A stretch of 64,000 bases of DNA from Mycolicibacterium thermoresistibile (GCF_900187065.1 NZ_LT906483.1:4402001-4466000), one strand, 5' to 3'; shown: positions 33,764 through 46,047, counted from the first letter of the stretch. Notes: a model not told the origin generated them from the sequence alone. A program made the numbers and translations.

Positions 33764-34111
33764 ATGACTACTTTGATGGTGGTAGACGGCGACCGCGGCG
33801 AAAGCCGCTCATTGGCCGTAGCGCGCCGGCTCCGCGAGGAACTGGCCGGGCGACGCATCTCTGTCTCTGAGGTTGCGCGCCGCATCGGAACGACTCAGCA
33901 AAAGCTATCCCGCCGCATGACTGGACTTACGCCGTGGGATGTCAACGAGCTCGATGAGGTCTGCCGAGCCGCGGGAATCTCGTTCGTGTACGTCACGACC
34001 GGCATCCGTGAAGTTCCGGCGCCGGGTGGGCCCGACGGGGGTGGCGTGGAGCCGCCTGCCGGAATCGAACCGGCGACCTATTCATTACGAGTGAATCGCT
34101 CTACCGACTGA
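33764..34111 (+). CDS. Immunity repressor, prophage (attR-truncated) form
   Basis: 115 residues. An XRE-type HTH lies at about residues 30-75 (ISVSEVARRIGTTQQKLSRRM, GLTPWDVNELDEVCRAAG). The last 20 or so residues, PPAGIEPATYSLRVNRSTD, are read from the antisense strand of the tRNA-Thr gene, and the stop TGA (34109-34111) lies in the tRNA 5' half, on the host side of any likely crossover. So integration itself sets the C-terminus. This is the BPs/Brujita/Charlie arrangement, in which the viral form is longer and unstable. It is the only rightward gene at the prophage end. Confidence 0.85.
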   Translation: MTTLMVVDGDRGESRSLAVARRLREELAGRRISVSEVARRIGTTQQKLSRRMTGLTPWDVNELDEVCRAAGISFVYVTTGIREVPAPGGPDGGGVEPPAGIEPATYSLRVNRSTD

Positions 34112-34122
34112 GCTAAGGCGGC
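34047..34122 (-). tRNA. tRNA-Thr(CGU), prophage attachment site
   Basis: A complete cloverleaf is readable on the minus strand. The 7-bp acceptor stem starts GCCGCC, the anticodon loop is CTCGTAA (anticodon CGT), the T-arm contains GGTTCGATTCC, and CCA is encoded at the 3' end (34047-34049). The 3' half faces the prophage, so the phage should carry a copy of this half that restores the gene on integration. Confidence 0.95.
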
Positions 34123-34213
34123 GTGCCCGGCGACGAGCGCCTGCGCGAGGGGCAAGCCTCTAGAACCGGGCGGCACGAGTCTACGGCAGCGCCTGCCGCA
34201 TCCCCAAGCCAGG

Positions 34214-35422
34214 TTAGCCTCGCAGCGCCTGCCCCACCGTGGCGACCATCGCGTCGACGGCGAACTTCGGCTTGACGTTCACCGCGAGCGCTTCCCGGCA
34301 CTCCAGCACCGCCTCGATGCACCGCAACAGCTTCTCCGGCGGGGCATGCGCGGCCAGCGCGGCGACCTTGTCGGCCATGTCCGGATGCTCCCGGCGGATG
34401 CCGTCGGCCCCGGTGGCGACCAGCAGCGCGTCCCGGAAGTACATCGCCAGATCGATCAGCGCCCGGTCCAGCGCATCGCGGGAGGCGCGGGTCTGCCGCG
34501 ATTTCTGCCGGCGCTCCAGCTCCTTGATCGCGCCGGCCGATCCGCGCGTCGCCGACGCCGCACCCTTCCCGGTGCCGCCGGCTCCCAGCGCGGTGCGCAG
34601 CTCCTCGGTTTCAGCTTCATTGCGGTCCTCGGTCAACGCCCGGGCCTCGGCCTCGGCCGCCGCCACCAGCTCCTCCGCCGCGGCGTACGCCCGTGACGGG
34701 GTGGCGGCGTCGCGCGCCAGCCCCAACGCCCGCAACCGGCGCTGCCGGGCCTCCTCGTCGGTGGCCAGCCGCCGGGCCCGCCCGACATGGCCACCGCTCA
34801 CCGACGCCGCCCACTGGGCCTGCTCGGCCGGGATGCCGTCGTTGTCGACCAGCACTCGGGCGATCGCGTCCACCGGCGGGGTGACCAACGCCACATGCCG
34901 GCAGCGGGACCGCAGTGTGATCGCGATGTCCTCCGGATCCACCGACGGCGCGCACAGCAGGAACACCGTCGACGGTGGCGGTTCCTCCACCACCTTCAGC
35001 AGGGCGTTCGCCGCGCCCTCGGTCAACCGGTCGGCATCCTCGATCAGCACGATCTGCCAGCGTCCGGTGCTCGGCCGCCGGGACGCGATCTGCACGATGG
35101 CGCGCATCTCGTCGACACCGATCGACAGTCCCTCCGGAATGATGCGCCGCACGTCGGCGTGCGTCCCGGCCATCGTCGTCGTGCAGGCCCGGCACTCGCC
35201 GCACCCCGGCACCCCGTCGGAGGTGCACTGCAACGCCGCAGCGAAACACAGCGCCGCGATCGACCGGCCCGAACCGGGCGGGCCGGTGATCAGCCAGGCA
35301 TGGGTCATCGCCCTGCGCGACCCCGGGCTGTGATCAGAATCCCCGCGGGCGGCCTGCGCAGCGGCCACCAACTCGGCTTCCACAGCGTCCTGACCGACCA
35401 AACGTGAGAACACCCCACTCAT
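34214..35422 (-). CDS. holB: DNA polymerase III subunit delta'
   Basis: 402 residues from ATG 35422. The clamp-loader fold is clear: Walker A-like WLITGPPGSGRSIAAL, zinc-binding CGECRAC (with the earlier Cys), the Walker B-like VLIEDADRLTEGAANALLKVVEEPP and SRC motif (LRSRCRHVAL). It is the non-hydrolysing delta' subunit that, with delta and tau/gamma, loads the sliding clamp. First host gene next to the prophage and equivalent in order to Rv3644c. Confidence 0.93.
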   Translation of the reverse strand: MSGVFSRLVGQDAVEAELVAAAQAARGDSDHSPGSRRAMTHAWLITGPPGSGRSIAALCFAAALQCTSDGVPGCGECRACTTTMAGTHADVRRIIPEGLSIGVDEMRAIVQIASRRPSTGRWQIVLIEDADRLTEGAANALLKVVEEPPPSTVFLLCAPSVDPEDIAITLRSRCRHVALVTPPVDAIARVLVDNDGIPAEQAQWAASVSGGHVGRARRLATDEEARQRRLRALGLARDAATPSRAYAAAEELVAAAEAEARALTEDRNEAETEELRTALGAGGTGKGAASATRGSAGAIKELERRQKSRQTRASRDALDRALIDLAMYFRDALLVATGADGIRREHPDMADKVAALAAHAPPEKLLRCIEAVLECREALAVNVKPKFAVDAMVATVGQALRG

Positions 35423-35504
35423 CACCGCCACACTAACGCCCGGCTGTGACGTCGGACTGATCACAGGCCCGCTATCGGTCGTCGCGGCCGGATACGGTAA
35501 ACGA

Positions 35505-37159
35505 GTGACCACGAACGCGACTTCTACCGGACGGATCACCGCATTCGTCCGTTGGGTGGCGCGTACCCCGTGGCCGGTGTTCGCGCTGGGCATGGTGCAG
35601 GCCGACATCATCGGCGCCCTGTTCGTGCTCGGCTTCCTGCGGTTCGGCCTGCCCCCGGGGGACCGGCTGGAACTGCAGGACCTGCCGGCCTTCAACCTGG
35701 CGCTCTTCCTGGGCTACCTGGTGGTGTCCTTCACCGTCGGCGCCTACGTCACGCTGCGGCTGCTGCTGCCGGTGATCCGCTGGCAGCGCCGCGACACGCT
35801 GCTGGCCGACCCTGACCCGGCCGCGACCGAACTGGCGCGCGCCCGCGCGCTACGGATGCCCTTCTACCGCACCCTGATCAGCGGCACCAACTGGTTCCTC
35901 GGCACCATCGTGTTCATCGTGGCCAGCTGGCCGGTTGCCGGCCATTCAGCGCCGGTGATCGCGGTCGCCACCGGACTGGGCGCGACCGCGACCGCCATCA
36001 TCGGCTATCTGCAGGCCGAGCGGGTGCTGCGGCCGGTGGCCGTCGCCGCGCTGCGCGGCGGTGTGCCGGAGAACTTCCGCGCCCCCGGTGTGGTGCTGCG
36101 GCAGGTGCTGACCTGGGTGCTGTCCACCGGGGTGCCGGTGCTGGCCATCGTGCTCGCGTTGGTGGCCAGCAAGGTCGGCATCCTCACCGCACCGGCCGAA
36201 CAGCTCACCACACCGCTGCTGGTGCTGGCCATCGCCACGCTGGTGATCGGGTTGTCCGGCACCGTCCTGGTCGCGATGTCGATCGCCGATCCGCTGCGCC
36301 AGCTGCGCTGGGCGTTGGGCGAGGTGCAGCGCGGCAACTTCAACGCGCACATGCAGATCTACGACGCCAGCGAGCTGGGCCTGCTGCAGGCCGGGTTCAA
36401 TGACATGGTGCGCGATCTGGCCGAACGGCAGCGGCTGCGGGACCTGTTCGGCCGCTATGTGGGTGAGGACGTGGCACGTCGCGCGCTGGAGCGCGGCACC
36501 GAGCTGGGCGGGCAGGAACGCGACGTCGCCGTGCTGTTCGTCGACCTGGTCGGGTCGACGCGGCTGGCCGCCACCACCCCGCCCGCCGACGTGGTCAACC
36601 TGCTCAACGAGTTCTTCCGGGTGGTCGTCGACACCGTCAACCGGCACGGCGGGTTCGTCAACAAGTTCCAGGGTGACGCCGCCCTGGCCATCTTCGGCGC
36701 GCCGATCGAACATCCCGACGCCTGCGGTGCGGCGCTGGCCGCCGCCCGCGAGCTGCACGACGAGCTGATCGCGGTGCTCGGCGAGACCGAGTTCGGCATC
36801 GGCGTGTCGGCCGGCCGGGCGATCGCCGGGCACATCGGCGCGCAGGCCCGCTTCGAATACACCGTGATCGGCGACCCGGTGAACGAGGCGGCGCGGCTGA
36901 CCGAGCTGGCCAAACTCGAGGAGGGCCACGTGCTGGCGTCGGCGATGGCGGTCAGCGGGGCGCTCGACGCCGAGGCGCTGTGCTGGGATGTCGGCGAGAC
37001 CGTCGAACTTCGGGGCCGTACGGTGCCGACCCAGCTGGCCCGCCCGGTCAAGCTGGCGTTCTCGAACGGGCCCGGCCCCAGCAACAACAGCGACGCCCCG
37101 GGCACCCGGACAACGGGCAGCGTGAGCCGCGCCGACGCCGAGACGACCGCGCCGGAGAG

Positions 37160-37163
<4 letters not shown>
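35505..37163 (+). CDS. Membrane class III adenylate cyclase (six TM, HAMP, cyclase)
   Basis: 552 residues from GTG 35505. Hydrophobic helices occupy residues 20-260, a HAMP linker follows (MSIADPLRQLRWALGEVQRGNF), then the catalytic domain from about 337: VAVLFVDLVGSTRLA (metal Asp), NKFQGDAALAIFGAP (second Asp) and the C-terminal YTVIGDPVNEAARL (transition-state residues). It makes cAMP at the inner membrane face. Order matches Rv3645. Divergent from holB. Confidence 0.93.
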
Positions 37164-40015
<2,852 letters not shown>

Positions 40016-40141
40016 CTGTGCCTACGCTCCACTTCCATAGTTGCCCACGGCCTGCGCGGATGTCCCGATCCGGCCCGTCGGCAACTGACAATTTCGCACC
40101 CCCGCCCAGCCGACGCAAACCGGCCCCCGCGTCCCGCGAGC

Positions 40142-40738
40142 TTAGATCCGCGGCCACGAGGAAAACGCCTCGATGTGGTCGGGTGGTTCCCCCACACTCT
40201 CTACCAGCCGCGATAGGCGGCGTCGACCACTGATGCGCAGCGCCGGCCGGGGCCCGCGGGTGCCGATGAGGGTCGGGGCGATTCCGATGCGCATGAGCGC
40301 CGACGCCAGCGGGGCGTGCGTGTCGGGGGCGTGCGGGTCCAATCCGAGCAGATAGCGGTCGTCCGCTTCGGGGCTGCCGGCGGCCAGTACCCAGGCGCGC
40401 AGCGCACGCGGCCCGGGCAGCCATTGGGCCGGGACGGTCTTGACGGCGCCGCGGGTCCACTGGGCGGCCATGTCGACCAGCCGGGCGTCGAACGCGGTGC
40501 GCACCAGCGGGGTGTTCTCCTCGGTGCGGGTGATCTCCGGCTCCAACCCAGCCTCGGTGATCATCACGGCGATGCCCTCGGCCCGCCACCGGGCGTCGAC
40601 CACCACCGAGAGCCGGGCGCCGGGCGCATCGCCGCCGCCGGCCATCAACACCTGGCCGGGGGCGGCCAGCAGGCCCGCCAGGTCGGCGACGTCCGGCGGC
40701 ACCGACTCTGCCGAGAAGAACGACAGCTGCTGGCTCAC
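40142..40738 (-). CDS. Conserved mycobacterial protein (Rv3647c position), unknown
   Basis: 198 residues (MSQQLSFFSAESVPPDVADLAG; ARLSVVVDARWRAEGIAVMI; RTAFDARLVDMAAQWTRGAVK). A compact alpha/beta fold with a basic C-terminal segment. It precedes topA in the same direction with a 126-base gap, as in M. tuberculosis. I know no function for it. Confidence 0.82.
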   Translation of the reverse strand: MSQQLSFFSAESVPPDVADLAGLLAAPGQVLMAGGGDAPGARLSVVVDARWRAEGIAVMITEAGLEPEITRTEENTPLVRTAFDARLVDMAAQWTRGAVKTVPAQWLPGPRALRAWVLAAGSPEADDRYLLGLDPHAPDTHAPLASALMRIGIAPTLIGTRGPRPALRISGRRRLSRLVESVGEPPDHIEAFSSWPRI

Positions 40739-40810
40739 ACACCAGACAGTAGGGCAGCGTGGGGCCGCACCGCGGTCATCCGCGCCGCGGGCGGCGGTGT
40801 CGGGTGGCCG

Positions 40811-40910
40811 AACGTGCCGTCAGGGCGCCGAGCGTGCCGTCAGGGCGGTCAGTGCGCCGTCAGGGCGGTCAGTGCGCCGTCAGGGCGGTCAGTGCGCCGT
40901 CAGGGCGGTC
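40811..40910 (+). repeat. 20-bp tandem repeat, five units
   Basis: Units of 20 bp (AGTGCGCCGTCAGGGCGGTC) run from 40811 to 40910. The last three are identical and the first two diverge slightly. They lie in the 387-base non-coding gap between two leftward genes. There are no spacers, so this is a simple tandem array. Confidence 0.9.
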
Positions 40911-41057
40911 AGTGTGCACACGCTGCGCCGGTTGTGCGTGTGCAGCGCTGAAACGGCCGAAACTCGACACCACGCACACGGTCAGCGCGCCGAACGCACC
41001 CTCGGCGCGGTGGACACACGGTCAGCCCGGCCGCCCACCCCATCCGGCGAAGAGGAA

Positions 41058-41090
41058 ACCCCCGCGGTTCCTACTGGAGCCCGCGGGGGT
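41058..41090 (-). terminator. Terminator of the cold-shock gene
   Basis: A perfect 10-bp stem (41058-41067 with 41081-41090) with a 13-base loop lies 36 bases past the csp stop. On the minus strand it is followed by a TTTCCTCTT stretch. Between stop and stem the 9-base unit ATTGTTCAG occurs three times (41103-41129). Confidence 0.7.
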
Positions 41091-41125
41091 CTGTCAGGTT
41101 CGATTGTTCAGATTGTTCAGATTGT

Positions 41126-41329
41126 TCAGATGGACCGAACACCCGTGGCCTGCGGCCCCTTGGGGCTTTGGCCGACCTCGAACTCCACCCGCTGATTCTC
41201 TTCGAGAGTGCGGAAGCCGGAGCCCTGAATTTCCGTGTAGTGGACAAAAACGTCCGCGGAACCGTCTTCAGGCGCGATAAAGCCGAAGCCCTTCTCCGCG
41301 TTGAACCACTTCACAGTTCCCTGTGGCAT
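41126..41329 (-). CDS. cspA: Cold-shock domain protein
   Basis: 67 residues. The complete cold-shock fold is present: GTVKWFNAEKGFGFIAPEDG (RNP1), ADVFVHYTEIQ (RNP2), then RVEFEVGQSPKGPQA. It binds single-stranded RNA/DNA and acts as an RNA chaperone. The 275 bases upstream (41330-41604), shared with the divergent helicase gene, contain no gene; csp messages often have a long structured leader, which would fit here. Matches Rv3648c in order. Confidence 0.97.
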   Translation of the reverse strand: MPQGTVKWFNAEKGFGFIAPEDGSADVFVHYTEIQGSGFRTLEENQRVEFEVGQSPKGPQATGVRSI

Positions 41330-41604
41330 TTCCTTGATCTTTCCTTTTCTTTCTCCGGGTGCGGTCCACCGAGGCTTTCGGTACACCGGGCCCGTTCCGA
41401 CCGCCATACCTTGTGAGCCGTCGGAACTCGACCCGACCAGAACCTCGCAGGAACCGCGATCGCAACGTCGATCCTGCGGGTGTAGAACACGAACACAGAA
41501 GCTGCGACCACCCTTAGTCAACCACGTTCTGGGCCGGTGCGACAGTCGAAACCCGATCATGGGCAAAACTCGAGACCGGCGCCGGGCGGGACAGGAGGTT
41601 GTCA

Positions 41605-43941
41605 GTGGAGGAGACGGGGCCGAATTTCGGCCGCGAACTGCTCGCATGCGCGGTGGCGGGCACGGCGCCCGACGAACGCCCGGTTCGGCATATCGCAGAC
41701 GTACCACCCCGGCGGGGACGGACCCGGCCGTGGCCGTCGTGGGCCGATCCGGACGTGGTGAGGGTGTTCGGCGACCGCGGCATCACCGAGCCGTGGGAAC
41801 ACCAGGCCGTCGCCGCCGACCTGGCCCACAGCGGCCGGCACGTGGTGCTGAGCACCGGCACCGCCTCCGGCAAGTCGCTGGCCTACCAGTTGCCGATCCT
41901 GTCGGCGCTGGCGGCCGATCCGCGGGCCCGGGTGTTGTACCTGTCGCCGACCAAGGCGCTCGGGCACGATCAGCTGCGCGCCGCGCAGGAGCTGACCGGC
42001 GCGGTGGAGCGGCTGGCCACCGTCGCGCCCACCGCCTACGACGGTGACAGCCCCACCGAGGTGCGCCGGTTCGCCCGGGAACGCTCCCGCTGGATCTTCT
42101 CCAACCCGGACATGGTGCATCTGGCGATGCTGCGCAACCACGGCCGGTGGGCGGTGTTCCTGCGTCATCTGCGCTACGTCGTCGTCGACGAATGCCACTA
42201 CTACCGGGGCATTTTCGGCTCCAACGTGGCGATGGTGCTGCGCCGGCTGCTGCGGTTGTGTCAGCGCTACTCGGCCGGCGGGTCGCCGACGGTGTTCTTC
42301 GCCAGCGCCACCACCGCCGCGCCGGCGGACACCGCCTCGGAGCTGATCGGCCAATCGGTGACGGAGGTGACCGACGACGCCTCCCCGCACGGAGCACGCA
42401 CGATCGCGCTGTGGGAGCCGCCGCTGCTGCCGGACCTGGTGGGCGAGAACGGCGCCCCGGTGCGGCGGCCCGCGGGCGCCGAGGCGGCCCGGGTGATGGC
42501 GGATCTGGTCGCCGAGGGCGCCCGCACCCTGACGTTCGTGCGGTCCCGGCGCGGCGCGGAGTTGACCGCGCTGGGCGCCAGGAGCCGGCTCGAGGAGATC
42601 GCGCCGGAGTTGGCCCAGCGGGTGGCGTCGTACCGGGCGGGCTATCTGGCCGAGGACCGCCGCGCGCTGGAGCAGGCGCTGGCCAACGGCGAGCTCCGGG
42701 CGCTGGCGACCACCAACGCGCTCGAGTTGGGGATCGACATCGCCGGGCTGGACGCGGTGGTGCTGGCCGGCTTCCCGGGCACCGTGACGTCGTTCTGGCA
42801 GCAGGCCGGCCGGTCCGGGCGGCGCGGGCAGAGCGCGCTGATCGTGTTGATCGCCCGCGACGACCCGCTCGACACCTACCTGGTGCACCACCCCTCGGCG
42901 CTGCTGGACCGGCCGATCGAGCGGGTGGTCATCGACCCCACCAACCCGCACGTGCTGGGTCCGCAATTGCTGTGTGCGGCCGCCGAACTGCCGTTGACGA
43001 TCGAGGAGGTCCGGCGGTGGGACGCCGAGGAGGTGGCCGAGTCCCTGGTCGATGACGGGCTGCTGCGCCGCCGGGCCAGCGGCTACTTCCCCAGCCCCGG
43101 GGTGGATCCGCATCCGGCGGTGGACATCCGCGCCGCGGCGGGCGGGCAGATCGCGATCGTGGAGACCGGCACCGGCCGGTTGCTGGGCAGCGCCGGGGTG
43201 GGCCAGGCGCCGGCATCGGTGCATCCCGGCGCGGTGTATCTGCATCAGGGTGAGAGCTATCTGGTCGACTCGCTGAACTTCGAGGAGGGCGTGGCGTTCG
43301 TGCACGCCGAGGATCCCGGATACACCACCTCGGCGCGGGAGATCACCGACATCTCCGTCACCGGTGTGGGCGAACGGAAGACGTTCGGGCCGGTGACGAT
43401 CGGGCTGGTGCCGGTGTCGGTGACCAACACCGTGACCGGATACTTGCGTCGGGAAATGTCTGGTGAGGTGATCGATTTCGTCGAACTCGACATGCCGTCA
43501 CGCACCCTGGACACCATGGCGGTGATGTGCACGATCACCCCGGAAGCGCTGGCCGACAACGATATCGACCCGGTCCGGATACCGGGGTCGCTACACGCTG
43601 CCGAACACGCCGCGATCGGTCTACTGCCGTTGGTGGCGAGCTGCGACCGCGGCGACATCGGCGGGGTGTCGACGGCGGTGGGCCCGGATTCGGGGCTGCC
43701 CACGATCTTCGTCTACGACGGCTATCCGGGCGGAGCCGGTTTCGCCGACCGCGGGTTCGACCAGTTCGAGACCTGGTGGGGAGCCACCGCCGACGCGATC
43801 GAGTCGTGCGAATGCCCCGCCGGCTGCCCGTCGTGCGTGCAATCACCGAAGTGCGGCAACGGTAATGACCCGCTGGACAAGGCCGGAGCGGTGCGGGTGC
43901 TGAGATTGGTACTGGACGAATTGGAAAAGGGAAATACATGA
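41605..43941 (+). CDS. DEAD/DEAH-box helicase with C-terminal DUF1998-type Cys cluster
   Basis: 778 residues from GTG 41605, with GGAGG 6 bases upstream. Motifs: Q-like EPWEHQAVAAD, I STGTASGKSLAYQ, Ia LSPTKALGHDQL, II VVDECHYYRG, III FFASATTA, IV-VI in the second RecA fold (ATTNALELGIDIAGLDAVV, QQAGRSGRRGQ). The C-terminus has CECPAGCPSCVQSPKCGNG, the Cys set of MrfA/DUF1998 helicases involved in DNA repair. A divergent partner of cspA, in the position of Rv3649. Confidence 0.93.
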   Translation: MEETGPNFGRELLACAVAGTAPDERPVRHIADVPPRRGRTRPWPSWADPDVVRVFGDRGITEPWEHQAVAADLAHSGRHVVLSTGTASGKSLAYQLPILSALAADPRARVLYLSPTKALGHDQLRAAQELTGAVERLATVAPTAYDGDSPTEVRRFARERSRWIFSNPDMVHLAMLRNHGRWAVFLRHLRYVVVDECHYYRGIFGSNVAMVLRRLLRLCQRYSAGGSPTVFFASATTAAPADTASELIGQSVTEVTDDASPHGARTIALWEPPLLPDLVGENGAPVRRPAGAEAARVMADLVAEGARTLTFVRSRRGAELTALGARSRLEEIAPELAQRVASYRAGYLAEDRRALEQALANGELRALATTNALELGIDIAGLDAVVLAGFPGTVTSFWQQAGRSGRRGQSALIVLIARDDPLDTYLVHHPSALLDRPIERVVIDPTNPHVLGPQLLCAAAELPLTIEEVRRWDAEEVAESLVDDGLLRRRASGYFPSPGVDPHPAVDIRAAAGGQIAIVETGTGRLLGSAGVGQAPASVHPGAVYLHQGESYLVDSLNFEEGVAFVHAEDPGYTTSAREITDISVTGVGERKTFGPVTIGLVPVSVTNTVTGYLRREMSGEVIDFVELDMPSRTLDTMAVMCTITPEALADNDIDPVRIPGSLHAAEHAAIGLLPLVASCDRGDIGGVSTAVGPDSGLPTIFVYDGYPGGAGFADRGFDQFETWWGATADAIESCECPAGCPSCVQSPKCGNGNDPLDKAGAVRVLRLVLDELEKGNT

Positions 43942-44190
43942 TCCGGCCGAAGTCGACCGACCCCTCGACGGTCGTCCCCTGCGGACCATGTGGCCCCACC
44001 GCGACAGTGAGCGCACTGACTGGAATGCGGTGGCACCGACGATCGGCCGCCCGGCCGGATCGGTGCCGTCGTTCCAGTTCAGTCCCCTTTTCAGGGTGCG
44101 ATGAAATTACCCACTCGTCGCCGTCCGCGCAACTGGAATCGCGAGGTTTGTCACAGCGGATTCCGGCCGGCCCGCCGGTAGCATCGCGGC

Positions 44191-45174
44191 ATGGGCCACG
44201 ACTGGCTGCTCGTGGAGACGCTCGGGGCCGAACCCGCCGTGGCGGCGACCGGTCGAGAACCGGTGAATCTGGTGCCGATCAGCGGTTTTCTGCGCCGGAA
44301 CCCGCATGTGATGGCGGTGCTGGCGGCGATCGGCGAGAGCGTGCGGTCGGGTCAGGGGCTGAGCACGATCACGCCGATGACCGACCGGGTGATCCGCACC
44401 GAGGTCGTCACCATGACCGACGGCCGGGTGCACGGCGTGCACGTGTGGATCGGCCCGCCCGACGACGAGCCGCCGGAGCGGCCGATTCCCGGTGCGCTGA
44501 CCTGGAATCTGACCACCGGGATCGCCACCCACACCCCGGAATCGTTGGCCAACGCCGGGCACGACCCGCACACCGATCCCCCCGTCGGCCGGATCTTCCT
44601 CGAACAGTTGCCGCCGCGCGGTCTGACCACCGGGGAAGCCCGGTTGCTGGCGATGGTGGTCAACCCGCAACCGGGCAAGACGGTGGTGACCACCTGGGCG
44701 GGCACCGATCAGACGGGTCAGCCCATCGCCGAGGGGTTCGTCGCCCGGTCGGTGCTGCACACCGCCGAGGACGGCCGGGACGAGGTGATCTGCCGTGCGA
44801 TGAACTGGCGGGCCGATCCCGGGGTGCCGGCAGTCGACGATGAGGTGGCCGCCCCGCAGGTGGCCGACAACATGGCCGGGCCGGGGTGCCACCGGCTGCT
44901 GATCGACATCGACAACTGGCGGGTGCTCAAGTGGCTCGACGCGCCACCGGCGTTTCTGGACCTCAACGCCCGCGGCCGCGGGGATCAAACCGTGCACCCC
45001 GACGATGCCCGTGAGATGGCGCGCATGACAATGGAATTCGTCGACGGCTACACCTCGGGCGTGTTACGGCTGCGCAGCGTCGACGGCGGCTGGTCTCCGG
45101 TGCGGTTGACGGTGCACCGGGTCGAACTCGACGAGGACACCTACGCCGGGATCGTGTCCCTGCGCCCGGCGTGA
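44191..45174 (+). CDS. PAS/GAF-type sensor-like protein (Rv3651 position)
   Basis: 327 residues. N-terminal MGHDWLLVETLGAEPAVAATG, then a region with VHVWIGPPDDEPPERPIPGALTW and a C-terminal segment (DARGRGDQTVHPDD-like, with GVLRLRSVDGGWSPVRL) that reads as a PAS-type fold. This fits Rv3651, a three-domain PAS/GAF-like cytosolic protein of unknown role. The 249 bases before it hold no gene I can support. Confidence 0.72.
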   Translation: MGHDWLLVETLGAEPAVAATGREPVNLVPISGFLRRNPHVMAVLAAIGESVRSGQGLSTITPMTDRVIRTEVVTMTDGRVHGVHVWIGPPDDEPPERPIPGALTWNLTTGIATHTPESLANAGHDPHTDPPVGRIFLEQLPPRGLTTGEARLLAMVVNPQPGKTVVTTWAGTDQTGQPIAEGFVARSVLHTAEDGRDEVICRAMNWRADPGVPAVDDEVAAPQVADNMAGPGCHRLLIDIDNWRVLKWLDAPPAFLDLNARGRGDQTVHPDDAREMARMTMEFVDGYTSGVLRLRSVDGGWSPVRLTVHRVELDEDTYAGIVSLRPA

Positions 45175-45180
45175 CGGGCG

Positions 45181-45531
45181 TCAGCCGGCCCGGCCCGGTC
45201 CCGCACGTGCCACCGCCCGTGCCGCTTGACCACCCGCCAACCGCACCGCGGTATCCACCTCCACGGTGACGATCACGTCGAGGCCCTCCACCGAGCAGGC
45301 ACCGACGCGCGCGCCCATCTCCCCCGCCAGGGTCGCGGCGCGCCGGCAGGCCACGCCCGCACCGGCTCCGACCTGCGCGGCCGCGGCCAGCGCGGCCAGG
45401 TCCGCAGCGGCCTGCGCCCGGTGCCGGGCCACCACCGCCGACCCGAATCCCAGCGCACCGACGGTCACCGCGACGAGCACACCCACCGCCGCGACGGCCG
45501 GCAGACTGGCCGAGCCGCGCTCCTCACCCAC
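45181..45531 (-). CDS. TadG/Rv3654c-like pilus-system membrane protein
   Basis: 116 residues from a GTG overlapping the upstream stop by 8 bases. A short N-terminus is followed by the TadE/TadG-like segment (GSASLPAVAAVGVLVAVTVGALGFGSAVVARHRAQAAADLAALAAA is one TM helix plus the usual ADLAALA motif) and a soluble C-terminus with two Cys. Last gene of the leftward tad operon, equivalent to Rv3654c. Confidence 0.8.
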   Translation of the reverse strand: MGEERGSASLPAVAAVGVLVAVTVGALGFGSAVVARHRAQAAADLAALAAAAQVGAGAGVACRRAATLAGEMGARVGACSVEGLDVIVTVEVDTAVRLAGGQAARAVARAGPGRAG

Positions 45532-45850
45532 CGGGCTCGGCCGCCGAGACCGCCTCGGCCGCGATCGTGACACGGGGCAGCAACGCCGACCGGGTGCTGA
45601 TCCGCGCCCGCACCCACTGCCCGTCGCGGCGCAGCTCCACCCCCGCCCCGTCGGGTGCGACGGTCCGCGCCGCCCGCATCGCGGCGGCGTCGTCACCGCG
45701 AGCCGCCAACCGCGCCGCCTCACGGGCCGCGTCGATGCACCGCACCTGCATCGACACCGCGGACAGCCCGGCGACGCACAGCACCAGCACGGCCACCACC
45801 GCCGCCAGCGCGAACGCGGCTTCCACGGTGACCGCGCCACGATCACTCAC
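45524..45850 (-). CDS. TadE-like pseudopilin
   Basis: 108 residues from GTG 45850. The prepilin-like segment DRGAVTVEAAFALAAVVAVL places a Glu early in the hydrophobic helix as in TadE. AREAARLAARGD follows. Overlaps the pilin gene by 4 bases; equivalent to Rv3655c. Confidence 0.82.
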   Translation of the reverse strand: MSDRGAVTVEAAFALAAVVAVLVLCVAGLSAVSMQVRCIDAAREAARLAARGDDAAAMRAARTVAPDGAGVELRRDGQWVRARISTRSALLPRVTIAAEAVSAAEPGG

Positions 45851-46047
45851 ACGCTGGTGTTCAACGCCCGACTGATGATGTTGGTCAGCGCGCTGACGAT
45901 CGAATCCCCGGTCACCACGGCGTACAGAATGGCACCGAACGCCGCCGCGGCGATCGTCCCGACCGCGTACTCGACGGTCGACATCCCGGCCTCGTCGACC
46001 ATCAACATCGTCGTCCTCGCTTGAAGGATGCGGATCAGTTTCGGCAT
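45847..46047 (-). CDS. flp: Flp-type pilin (DUF4244)
   Basis: 66 residues. A basic leader is followed by DEAGMSTVEYAVGTIAAAAFGAILYAVVTG, with Glu at position 5 of the hydrophobic helix as in Flp pilins; prepilin processing would be at the Gly before MSTVEY. The gene product is the main pilus subunit. Equivalent to Rv3656c. Confidence 0.9.
   Translation of the reverse strand: MPKLIRILQARTTMLMVDEAGMSTVEYAVGTIAAAAFGAILYAVVTGDSIVSALTNIISRALNTSV

Larger units (their letters stand above)
1..34090. mobile_element. Siphovirus prophage, right part (left end outside window)
   Basis: A nearly continuous leftward run of phage genes ends in the tRNA-Thr gene at 34047-34122. Recognisable modules are control, recombination (exonuclease, RecT, RusA), replication, large terminase, portal, MuF/protease, capsid, connectors, chaperone and tape measure. 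Minor tail, lysis and integrase genes are not seen and should lie left of position 1. The exact right boundary is inferred to be the attachment core within the tRNA gene, so it is uncertain by some tens of bases. Confidence 0.95.

Noticed and set aside
36005..36929. Leftward frames within the adenylate cyclase gene
   Set aside because: Antisense to a well-supported membrane cyclase; no motifs.
40811..40910. CRISPR array
   Set aside because: The 20-bp units are contiguous with no spacers, and no cas genes are present.
41602..43305. Leftward 567-codon frame over the helicase gene
   Set aside because: The opposite strand carries all helicase motifs; this frame is His/Arg/Gly-rich shadow.
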